Shown here: positions 1-5,936 of the stretch, piece after piece
How the letters are laid out: the number at the start of each line of letters is the position of its first letter
Numbering within the stretch: the first letter of the stretch is position 1
Assembly (NCBI GenBank): GCA_002455335.1
Contig: DKKP01000276.1
Location: forward strand, 1-6,405
Direction: 5' to 3'
Source: Anaerolineales bacterium UBA6663
GTDB taxonomy: Bacteria > Chloroflexota > Anaerolineae > Anaerolineales > UBA6663
DNA length: 6,405 nucleotides
Made by a program: the position numbers and the translations under genes
The notes under the pieces: generated by a model
What the model saw: only the letters and a program-made list of their open reading frames with translations
Database searches by the model: none
What the model was told of the DNA's origin: nothing

Positions 1-32
1 ATTGCTGATTGTTGATTTCTGATTGCTGATTG
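1..32. repeat. Degenerate heptamer tandem repeat, left arm (ATTGCTG type)
   Basis: Four consecutive 7-bp units and part of a fifth read as ATTGCTG with one or two changes each (consensus ATTKYTG). The array begins at the window edge and may continue outside it. Positions 20-32 are a perfect 13-bp inverted match to 152-164, so this array is the reverse-complement partner of the array just before purH. The 88 bp between the two arms (33-120) are not repetitive and hold no gene I can recognise. Confidence 0.85.
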
Positions 33-120
33 ACCCGTGGGCTGTGCCGGGCAATCTGCCCAGGCGAAACAGCCCGATCTTCAGCAAGCCCTCGGCTCCC
101 GTTGTCGATAGAATAGCGGT

Positions 121-163
121 CAGCCATCAGCCATCAACGATCAGCGATCAGCAATCAGCAATC
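121..163. repeat. Degenerate heptamer tandem repeat, right arm (CAGCAAT type)
   Basis: Six clean 7-bp units (consensus CARCNAT) fill 121-162, and one further base leads directly into the purH ATG at 164. Units grade from CAGCCAT at the left to CAGCAAT at the right, as expected for tandem duplication with drift. They are the reverse complement of the units at 1-32. Because they occupy the whole ribosome-binding region of purH, no Shine-Dalgarno is visible there. A fold between the two arms would include the A of the start codon. Confidence 0.88.
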
Positions 164-1693
164 ATGAAAGCTCTTCTTTCGGTCCACGATAAAACCGGCC
201 TCGTCCCGTTCGCGCGCGGTCTGAGCCAGATCGGCGTGCAGTTGATCGCCTCAGGGGGCACGGCCAGGGCCTTGCGCGAGGCCGGGCTGGCTGTCACCGA
301 GGTCTCGGAGTACACGGGCTCGCCCGAGATCCTGGGCGGCCGCGTCAAGACCCTGCACCCCGCGATCCACGGTGGGCTGCTGGCGCGCGCGATCGAGAGC
401 GACCAGGCTGACCTCGATCGCTTGGGCCTCGATTACATCGACATCGTTGCCGTGAACCTGTACCCATTCGAGGCCACGATCGCGAAACCGGGCGTGACGC
501 TCGCTGAAGCGATCGAGCAGATCGACATCGGCGGCGTCGCCCTGATCCGCGCCGCGGCCAAGAACCACGCTCGCGTGACGCTGGCCTGCGACCCGGCCGA
601 CTACGAGGCGGTGCTGGTTGAGCTGATGGCCGGTGGGGTGGGCGACGCGACCCGGGCGCGTCTGGCGGTGAAGGGGTTTGCGCACACGGCGGCCTACGAC
701 TCGGCGATCAGCGCCTATCTGGGTCAAGTGACCGGCGGCAGCGCGCCCGTGCACGTCGTCGGCCACCCGATCCAGAGCCTGCGCTACGGCGAGAACCCGC
801 ACCAATCGGCCGCGCTCTACAGCCTGATGCCGGGCGCAGGCCCGCTGGGCGGAACTGTGCTCCAGGGCAAGGAGCTTTCATACAACAACCTGCTCGATCT
901 CGACGGCGCCTGGCGTGTGGCACTGAGCTACACGGACCCCGCGATCTGCATCGTCAAGCACCTCTCGCCGTGCGGTGTGGCCGTGAACGCGTCGCTCGCC
1001 GAGGCCTATCGGGCCGCGTTCGCGTGTGACAGGGTCTCGGCCTTCGGCGGCGTGATCGCGTCGAACCGGCCCTTCGACGGTGAGACGGCGGCCGCCCTGG
1101 CCGATTTGTTCGTGGAGTGCATCGCGGCCCCGGGCTTCACGGAAGAGGCGCGGACTGTGCTCGCAAAGAAGAAAAACTGCCGGCTGCTCGAAATGCCCAA
1201 CGCCGACCTCGCCGCGATCACGCCACGCTTCGAGCTGCGCACCGTGGTTGGCGGCTTTCTCAAGCAGGATGCCGACTTCGGCGACCCCACCGACACTGAT
1301 TGGACCGTGGTCTCGAAACGCGAGCCCACCGAGTCTGAATGGCGGGCACTGCGGTTCGCCTGGAAGACCTGTCAGAATGTGCGCTCGAACGCCATCGTGT
1401 TCGCGGCCGCGACCGAGTCCGGCGCGGCGACCGTCGGCATCGGCGGCGGTCAGCCCAACCGCGTCGACTGCGTCAAGATCGCGGGCGAGCGCGCGGGCGA
1501 GAAGGCCCGTGGCGCCGTCATGGCCTCCGACGCGTTCTTCCCTTTCCCAGACAGCGTCGAGCGCGCGATCCTGCTCGGCATCACGGCCATCGTCCACCCG
1601 GGCGGCTCGATGCGCGACGCCGACTCGATCGCGGCCGCCGACGCCGCCGGCCTCGCCATGGTCACGACCGGCGTGCGCCACTTCCGGCATTGA
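164..1693 (+). CDS. purH: Bifunctional AICAR transformylase / IMP cyclohydrolase
   Basis: Catalyses the last two steps of de novo purine synthesis in the cytosol: formyl transfer from 10-formyl-THF to AICAR, then ring closure to IMP. The product is 509 aa, close to the family norm (about 510-530). The N-terminal cyclohydrolase (MGS-like) domain shows SGGTA at 30-34 and GGRVKTLHP around 58-66, including the conserved K62-T63. The C-terminal transformylase domain shows RYGENPHQ from R207, the catalytic K265-H266 pair in KHLSPCGVAV, SAFGGVIASNR, the QPNRVD motif, SDAFFPFPDSVERA, HPGGSMRD and the classic terminal GVRHFRH. The ATG at 164 is chosen because MKALLSVHDKTG is the family's usual N-terminus. 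The frame stays open back to an alternative start at 23, but those 47 codons are repeat and unconserved. No Shine-Dalgarno is visible. The neighbour guaB consumes the IMP made here. Confidence 0.97.
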   Translation: MKALLSVHDKTGLVPFARGLSQIGVQLIASGGTARALREAGLAVTEVSEYTGSPEILGGRVKTLHPAIHGGLLARAIESDQADLDRLGLDYIDIVAVNLYPFEATIAKPGVTLAEAIEQIDIGGVALIRAAAKNHARVTLACDPADYEAVLVELMAGGVGDATRARLAVKGFAHTAAYDSAISAYLGQVTGGSAPVHVVGHPIQSLRYGENPHQSAALYSLMPGAGPLGGTVLQGKELSYNNLLDLDGAWRVALSYTDPAICIVKHLSPCGVAVNASLAEAYRAAFACDRVSAFGGVIASNRPFDGETAAALADLFVECIAAPGFTEEARTVLAKKKNCRLLEMPNADLAAITPRFELRTVVGGFLKQDADFGDPTDTDWTVVSKREPTESEWRALRFAWKTCQNVRSNAIVFAAATESGAATVGIGGGQPNRVDCVKIAGERAGEKARGAVMASDAFFPFPDSVERAILLGITAIVHPGGSMRDADSIAAADAAGLAMVTTGVRHFRH

Positions 1694-1714
1694 GGGTATC
1701 GTGGCGGCCTGGCG

Positions 1715-1743
1715 GGGCCACGCCGGCACCACATCGGTATAAT
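1715..1743 (+). promoter_or_regulatory. Candidate sigma-70 type promoter for guaB
   Basis: A perfect TATAAT lies at 1738-1743, preceded by GG. At a 17-bp spacing the -35 position (1715-1720) reads GGGCCA, matching TTGACA at only three of six bases, so the -35 is weak. Transcription would begin near 1750, about 47 nt before the guaB ATG and only a few bases before the hairpin at 1757-1775. The box stands out in this GC-rich background, but promoter activity is inferred from sequence only. Confidence 0.55.
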
Positions 1744-1756
1744 CAGAGACATAGAC

Positions 1757-1780
1757 CGCCCGGCCGCGCCGGGCGTTTTT
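1757..1780 (+). terminator. Intrinsic terminator hairpin between purH and guaB
   Basis: The stem arm CGCCCGGC (1757-1764) pairs perfectly with GCCGGGCG (1768-1775) across a 3-nt loop, and is followed immediately by TTTTT (1776-1780). This is the canonical form of a rho-independent terminator. It lies 63 nt after the purH stop and 16 nt before the guaB ATG. It could end purH transcripts. It also lies downstream of the TATAAT at 1738, so it would be carried in the 5' leader of any guaB transcript starting there. Confidence 0.8.
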
Positions 1781-1789
1781 GCAACCCAC

Positions 1790-1794
1790 GAGGA
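1790..1794 (+). promoter_or_regulatory. Weak ribosome-binding site of guaB
   Basis: GAGGA sits two nucleotides before the ATG at 1797, closer than the usual 5-9 nt. It is the only purine-rich candidate here and supports the ATG at 1797 over the in-frame TTG at 1779, which lies inside the T tract of the terminator. Confidence 0.4.
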
Positions 1795-1796
1795 CT

Positions 1797-3281
1797 ATGA
1801 ACGAGAAACTCTTCGATACAACTGAGGCCCTGACCTTCGACGACGTGCTTATCGTCCCCGGGTTTAGTGAGACCCTGCCCGACCAGGTCGACGTGCGCGC
1901 GCGGCTGACCGACGGCATCCAGCTGAACGTCCCGCTGATCTCGGCCGCGATGGACACGGTCACCGAGGCCCGGCTGGCGATCGCGCTGGCACGCGAAGGT
2001 GGTCTGGGCATCATCCATCGCAACCTGACCCCCGAACAGCAGGCCAACGAGGTCGAGAAGGTCAAGCGCTCGGAGTCGGGCATGATCGTCGACCCGGTCA
2101 CGCTGCCCCCGACTGCGACCCTGGGCGATGCCGAAGCGATCATGGAGAAGTTTCGGATCAGCGGCGTGCCGGTGACCGACCCCGAGACCGGCAAGCTGCT
2201 GGGCATCCTGACCAACCGCGACACGCGCTTCATGTCGGCGGCCGATCACGGCCGGCCGGTAACCGAGATCATGACTGGCGAGCACCTGGTGACTGCGGCG
2301 GTAGGCACCACGCTCGATGAAGCCCTTGTGCTGCTCCAGAAACATCGCATCGAGAAGTTGCCGCTTGTCGACGACGCCGGCGTTCTCAAAGGCCTGATCA
2401 CGGTCAAGGACATCCAGAAGAAGAAAGATTACCCGAATGCCGCCACCGATAAGCGCGGCCGGCTGTTGGCTGGCGCCGCGGTCGGCGTCGGCGCCGATCT
2501 CGAGGAGCGCGTCGAGCGCCTTGTGGCCCGCGGCGTCGACGTGGTCTCGGTCGACACCGCACACGGCCACAGCTCCGGCGTGATCAACGCCATCCGGCGG
2601 ATCAAGGCCGGTTGGCCGGATCTGCCGGTCTTCGCCGGCAACGTGGTCACGGCCGAGGGCACGCTGGCCCTGATCGAGGCCGGGGCCGCGGCGGTCAAGA
2701 TCGGCGTCGGCGCCGGCTCGATCTGCACCACGCGCATCATCTCGGGCGCGGGTATGCCGCAGATGACCGCGATCTACGAGTGCGCGCGTGCGGCGAAGAG
2801 CAAGGGCATCCCGGTCATCGCCGACGGCGGCATCAAATACAGCGGCGACATCGTCAAGGCGATCACGGCCGGGGCCGAGGTCGTCATGCTTGGCAGCCTG
2901 CTCGCGGGTCTCGACGAGGCGCCGGGCGACGTCGTGCTCTACGAAGGCCGCCGCTATAAGGAATACCGCGGCATGGGTTCGCTTGGCGCGATGCAGGGGC
3001 TGGCCAAGGACCGTTATGGCACGGGTCAGGGTAAGGGCAGCGGCAAGCTGGTTCCGGAAGGCGTCGAGGCGCTCGTCGCGTACAAGGGCCAGCTCCGCGA
3101 CGCGGTCTACCAGATGGTCGGCGGCCTGCGCTCCGGTATGGGCTATGCCGGCGCCCGCACGCTCGACGACCTGCGCACGCGCACCCGTCTGATCCGCATC
3201 ACAAATTCCGGCCTGATCGAAAGCCATCCGCACAGCGTGATGATCACGCGCGAGTCGCCGAATTACCAGAGAGGATCGTAG
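1797..3281 (+). CDS. guaB: Inosine-5'-monophosphate dehydrogenase
   Basis: NAD-dependent oxidation of IMP to XMP, the committed step of guanine nucleotide synthesis, in the cytosol. The product is 494 aa, normal for the bacterial enzyme (about 485-500). The N-terminal TIM-barrel half opens with [11 protein letters not shown] (12-22). It is interrupted by a pair of CBS domains at about 95-208. The barrel then resumes with [11 protein letters not shown] (D253), the catalytic loop with Cys310 in [20 protein letters not shown] (D343), [10 protein letters not shown] and the mobile flap with R406-Y407. The C-terminus ends in [15 protein letters not shown] as usual. In the catalytic loop most bacteria have GPGSIC, so alanine replaces proline here; all residues I regard as essential are present. 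It follows purH, its substrate supplier, but a terminator lies between them. The last base of its stop codon is the first base of a heptamer repeat array. Confidence 0.98.
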   Translation: MNEKLFDTTEALTFDDVLIVPGFSETLPDQVDVRARLTDGIQLNVPLISAAMDTVTEARLAIALAREGGLGIIHRNLTPEQQANEVEKVKRSESGMIVDPVTLPPTATLGDAEAIMEKFRISGVPVTDPETGKLLGILTNRDTRFMSAADHGRPVTEIMTGEHLVTAAVGTTLDEALVLLQKHRIEKLPLVDDAGVLKGLITVKDIQKKKDYPNAATDKRGRLLAGAAVGVGADLEERVERLVARGVDVVSVDTAHGHSSGVINAIRRIKAGWPDLPVFAGNVVTAEGTLALIEAGAAAVKIGVGAGSICTTRIISGAGMPQMTAIYECARAAKSKGIPVIADGGIKYSGDIVKAITAGAEVVMLGSLLAGLDEAPGDVVLYEGRRYKEYRGMGSLGAMQGLAKDRYGTGQGKGSGKLVPEGVEALVAYKGQLRDAVYQMVGGLRSGMGYAGARTLDDLRTRTRLIRITNSGLIESHPHSVMITRESPNYQRGS

Positions 3282-3349
3282 AGCGAGGAGAGAGGGGCGA
3301 AGAGCGAGGGGCGAGAGCGCCCTCACGCCTCGCCCCTCGCCTATCGCTC
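3281..3349. repeat. Inverted heptamer repeat array between guaB and psuG
   Basis: Five 7-bp units of GAGCGAG/GGGCGAG type fill 3281-3315. After a 6-nt centre, four units of the reverse-complement type (CTCGCCC, CTCGCCT and variants) fill 3322-3349. The repeats start at the last base of the guaB stop and end 10 nt before the psuG ATG, so they make up nearly all of the gap. Within them, 3304-3315 and 3329-3340 form a perfect 12-bp inverted repeat with a 13-nt loop, a very stable GC-rich hairpin without a following T tract. It might act as a 3' end stabiliser or a poor terminator. No Shine-Dalgarno is visible before psuG. Confidence 0.88.
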
Positions 3350-3359
3350 CCCGAAACAC

Positions 3360-4283
3360 ATGGTCACCTACTCTCCCGAAGTCAAAGCGGCCCTCGAGGC
3401 CAATCAGCCAGTCGTCGCGCTCGAGACCACGTTGATCGTGCACGGCCTGACCGCGCCAGACAATCTGCGCGTGGCAGGCGAGATCGAGGACGCCATCCGA
3501 GCCGAGGGCGCCGTGCCCGCGACGATCGGGCTGATGGCCGGCGTGCCCACGATCGGGCTGACGCGCGATCAACTGGCCGAGATGTGCGCGACGCCGGACG
3601 TGCCCAAGCTCAGCGTCCGTGATGTGCCGATCGCCATGGCGCTCAAATCGCATGGCGCGACAACGGTCGCCAGCACCATGCTCCTGGCGGCGCGCGCCGG
3701 CATCCGCGTCTTCGCCACAGGCGGTCTGGGCGGCGTGCACCGCGAGGCATCCTCAAGCTTCGATGAGAGCGCCGATCTTGTGACGCTCAGCCGCGAGCCC
3801 GTGGCCGTGGTGTGCGCGGGGTGCAAATCGATCCTGGATATCGGCGCGACGCTCGAGCGGCTCGAGACGTTGAACGTGCCGGTGCTCGGCTATCGCACGC
3901 GCAAGTTCCCGGGCTTCTACCTCAACGACTCGGGCTTTCCGCTCGATTGGCAGGTCGATACGCCCGATCAGATCGCGGAGACGATGCGCCACCACTGGGC
4001 CTTGCACGACACCCGCGGCGGCCTGGTGATCGCCAACCCCCTTCCCGTCGCGCAGCAGCTCGATCCGGCGTTGCACGACCGCGTCCTCGCCGACGGCCTG
4101 GCGCAGGCGTCGGCCCAGGGGCTGCGCGGCAAACCCGTCTCGCCCTTCTTGCTCGGCCACTTCCACGCCGCCACGCACGGCGAAAGCCTGAGAGTCAACA
4201 TCGCGCTTGTGCTCAACAACGCCCGTCTGGCCGCGCGCATCGCGCGAGCCTGGTCGGAGAAAGCCGTGGAGCGTAGAGCGTAA
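3360..4283 (+). CDS. psuG: Pseudouridine-5'-phosphate glycosidase
   Basis: Reversibly cleaves the C-C glycosidic bond of pseudouridine 5'-phosphate to uracil and ribose 5-phosphate, a salvage step for pseudouridine from RNA turnover; cytosolic and metal-dependent. The product is 307 aa, the usual length. The active-site set known from E. coli YeiN/PsuG is present: E22 in [12 protein letters not shown]83 in PKLSVRD, H127 in [10 protein letters not shown], the metal-binding D139 in FDESADL and the covalent-catalysis K156 in [28 protein letters not shown] and [10 protein letters not shown] are also typical. The start at 3360 gives the family N-terminus [18 protein letters not shown]; it has no visible Shine-Dalgarno. 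The partner kinase psuK, often adjacent or fused, is not in this window. The last five residues (VERRA) are encoded by the heptamer repeat that fills the following gap, so the C-terminus has probably been altered by repeat growth. Confidence 0.95.
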   Translation: MVTYSPEVKAALEANQPVVALETTLIVHGLTAPDNLRVAGEIEDAIRAEGAVPATIGLMAGVPTIGLTRDQLAEMCATPDVPKLSVRDVPIAMALKSHGATTVASTMLLAARAGIRVFATGGLGGVHREASSSFDESADLVTLSREPVAVVCAGCKSILDIGATLERLETLNVPVLGYRTRKFPGFYLNDSGFPLDWQVDTPDQIAETMRHHWALHDTRGGLVIANPLPVAQQLDPALHDRVLADGLAQASAQGLRGKPVSPFLLGHFHAATHGESLRVNIALVLNNARLAARIARAWSEKAVERRA

Positions 4284-4366
4284 GACGGTGAGCGGCAAGC
4301 GTATGGCGTGGAGCGAAGACGTACTTCGGCCAACGCACCACGCTGCCGCTGTACGCACAACGGCAA
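4263..4366. repeat. Inverted heptamer repeat array between psuG and the oxidoreductase gene
   Basis: Eight 7-bp units of AGCGTAG/GGCGTGG type run from 4263 to 4318. The psuG stop codon falls inside the third of them. After a 12-nt centre holding a small GAAG...CTTC palindrome (4315-4327), five reverse-complement units (CAACGCA, CCACGCT and relatives) run from 4331 to about 4366, with one 1-bp slip in register near 4345. Pairing between the arms is imperfect but recurs every seven bases. The array ends two or three bases before the ATG at 4369 and leaves no room for a normal ribosome-binding site. Confidence 0.82.
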
Positions 4367-4368
4367 AC

Positions 4369-5343
4369 ATGGCCCTTCATCTCACCGAACACGACGTCAC
4401 TGAACTGCTCACGATGGATCTGGCGCTCGCGTGCGTGGAAGACGCGCACCGCGCGTTGGGCGCGGAGGGCGTCAACCTGCCGCGCCGACGCCTGCCGACG
4501 CCCGGCGGGCTGCTGCACGACATGGCGGCGAGCCTGCCCGCCCACGACGCCTTCGGGGCCAAGCTGTATGCCACAGGCCACGGCGCGCCGCGCTTCCTTG
4601 TGCTGCTCTATCGCGCGTCGAGCGGCGAACTCCTGGCGCTCTTCGAGGCCGATCAACTCGGGAGGATGCGCACGGGGGCGGCGAGTGGCGTCGCCACGCG
4701 CCACATGGCGCGTGAAGACTCCCGGGTGCTTGGCCTGATCGGCACCGGGGGTCAGGCACTGACTCAGGCGTTGGCGATTTGCACAGTCCGCCCGATCGAG
4801 CGCGTTCTGGTCTACGGCCGAGATCCCGAACGGCGTGTGCGGTTCGCCGAGGCGCTCGGTCGCGAGGTGACTGCCGTGGTCGCGCCGGTCGAGTCACCCA
4901 GGGCCGCCACCGAGCCGGCCGATGTCGTGGCGACCATGACGTCATCGGCGACGCCCGTGTTCGACGGCGCCTGGCTCAAGCCCGGCACACACGTCAACGC
5001 CGCGGGCAGCAACCACCTCAAGCGCCGTGAGATCGACGGCCTCACCGTGGCCCGGGCTGCGCGCGTCGTCGCCGACTCGGTCGAGCAGGCGCGCCTCGAA
5101 AGCGGCGATCTCGCCGCAGCCGTGGCCGAGGGCCGGCTCAAGTGGGAGGATGTGGTCGAATTCACGGATGTGGTCTGCGGCCGCTCTCCGGGCCGCGCCA
5201 CGGACGACGAGATCACGCTCTTCGAGTCGCATGGGCTTGCGGCGTGGGACGTAGCTGCGGCGTCCGCGCTTCATCAACTGGCGCTCAAGCGTGGGCTGGG
5301 CGTCGAGATCCCGCTCTTCGCTGGCCAGGCGCCAGTGTCTTGA
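4369..5343 (+). CDS. Ornithine cyclodeaminase / mu-crystallin family oxidoreductase
   Basis: Member of the NAD(P)-dependent family (OCD_Mu_crystall) that includes ornithine cyclodeaminase, ketimine reductase and archaeal alanine dehydrogenase; the substrate is unknown. At 324 aa it is of normal length. Family landmarks are K65 in GAKLYATG, MRTGAASGVAT (100-110), the Rossmann motif LIGTGGQA (123-130), HVNAAGSN (208-215), RREID, a PGRATDDEITLFES segment (274-287) and DVAAASALHQLA. True ornithine cyclodeaminases carry a catalytic Asp in a GGDCPGKTE-type segment. The aligned segment here is GSNHLKRRE, with N215 in its place, so cyclodeamination of ornithine is unlikely and an imine reductase or amino-acid dehydrogenase is more plausible. 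The start at 4369 (MALHLTEHDVTELL) is preferred; the 54 open codons upstream are repeat and psuG overlap. The next gene starts 14 nt after its stop. Confidence 0.9.
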   Translation: MALHLTEHDVTELLTMDLALACVEDAHRALGAEGVNLPRRRLPTPGGLLHDMAASLPAHDAFGAKLYATGHGAPRFLVLLYRASSGELLALFEADQLGRMRTGAASGVATRHMAREDSRVLGLIGTGGQALTQALAICTVRPIERVLVYGRDPERRVRFAEALGREVTAVVAPVESPRAATEPADVVATMTSSATPVFDGAWLKPGTHVNAAGSNHLKRREIDGLTVARAARVVADSVEQARLESGDLAAAVAEGRLKWEDVVEFTDVVCGRSPGRATDDEITLFESHGLAAWDVAAASALHQLALKRGLGVEIPLFAGQAPVS

Positions 5344-5357
5344 AAGCCCTGGCGGCG

Positions 5358-5936
5358 ATGCCCGAGACCGACGGGCATGCGGAAGCGTTGATCCGAATCG
5401 CGCTCGACACCGCCTGGTTCAGCCATGCGTTGAAGGCCGTCGCCGCCCTCGGCCCCCCGTCGTGGTGCGTGGGCGCCGGGGCCGTGCGCAACCTGGTCTG
5501 GGACCATCTGCACGGCTACGACGAGCCCTCCAGGCTGGCCGACATCGACGTCGCCTATTTCGACCCCACCGATCTGAGCGCTGAACGCGAGGCCGGATGG
5601 CAACATCGGCTTCAGGCGGCCGAGCCGCGGTATCCGTGGGAAGTGACCAACCAGGCGCGGGTCCACGTCTGGTATGAATCCTACTTCGGGTACGCCGTCG
5701 AGCCGCTGCACTCGCTGGACGAGGCTGTGGCGACCTGGCCCGAAACCGCGACCGCGGTCGGGCTCACGCTGCAGCCCACCGGCGCGCCGCGCGTGATCGC
5801 GCCGTTTGGGCTGGCGGACCTGTTTGGCATGGTCGTCCGGCGCAACCCGGCGCGGGTCAGCCTCGAACAGTATCGGCGCCGGATCGCCGAGAAGCGCTAT
5901 GCCGAGCGCTGGCCACAGGTGACGATCGTGCCATGA
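5358..5936 (+). CDS. Nucleotidyltransferase-like protein (DUF925 / NTP_transf_6)
   Basis: A 192-aa cytosolic protein that matches the NTP_transf_6 (formerly DUF925) family, whose fold is nucleotidyltransferase-like but whose reaction is not established. Recognisable blocks in order are WCVGAGAVRNLVWDHLHGY (36-54), the acidic strand ADIDVAYFDP (61-70) with D62 and D64 as likely metal ligands, PWEVTNQARVHVWYE (93-107), WPETATAVGL (127-136), IAPFGLADLFGMVVRRNP (147-164) and a basic C-terminal EKRYAERWP. The whole family length is present. The ATG at 5358 is favoured; an in-frame TTG at 5340, overlapping the stop of the preceding gene, is possible and would add six residues. No strong Shine-Dalgarno precedes either start, so translation is probably coupled to the upstream gene. 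Its TGA overlaps the ATG of the next gene (ATGA). Confidence 0.87.
   Translation: MPETDGHAEALIRIALDTAWFSHALKAVAALGPPSWCVGAGAVRNLVWDHLHGYDEPSRLADIDVAYFDPTDLSAEREAGWQHRLQAAEPRYPWEVTNQARVHVWYESYFGYAVEPLHSLDEAVATWPETATAVGLTLQPTGAPRVIAPFGLADLFGMVVRRNPARVSLEQYRRRIAEKRYAERWPQVTIVP
5917..5922 (+). promoter_or_regulatory. Shine-Dalgarno of the glycosyltransferase gene
   Basis: AGGTGA, complementary over six bases to the usual 16S rRNA 3' end, lies 10 nt before the ATG at 5933 and inside the end of the upstream coding sequence. It is the best ribosome-binding site in the window and supports the ATGA-overlap start. Confidence 0.6.

Noticed and set aside
109..114. TAGAAT as a -10 box for purH
   Set aside because: No matching -35 is found at 16-18 bp upstream and it is a five-of-six match only, too weak to list; still the best candidate in 33-120.
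23..163. 47-codon N-terminal extension of purH
   Set aside because: It is translated partly from heptamer repeat and has no similarity to PurH, whose normal start is at 164.
878..2233. 451-codon open frame on the - strand opposite purH and the start of guaB
   Set aside because: Same reason: it is antisense to strongly conserved genes and crosses the terminator and the gene boundary.
3281..3349. Heptamer arrays as CRISPR repeats
   Set aside because: The units are 7 bp, contiguous and degenerate, with no spacers of regular length and no cas genes nearby.
1743..3740. 665-codon open frame on the - strand opposite guaB and psuG
   Set aside because: It is an antisense shadow of GC-rich coding DNA; its low-complexity Arg/Asp/Gly/Ala composition matches no family, and two certain genes lie on the other strand.
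4207..4368. 54-codon N-terminal extension of the oxidoreductase gene
   Set aside because: It overlaps the psuG end in another frame and continues through the repeat array; the family N-terminus begins at 4369.
5142..5357. Long upstream extension of the nucleotidyltransferase-like gene
   Set aside because: It overlaps about 200 nt of the oxidoreductase gene out of frame and is not part of the conserved domain.
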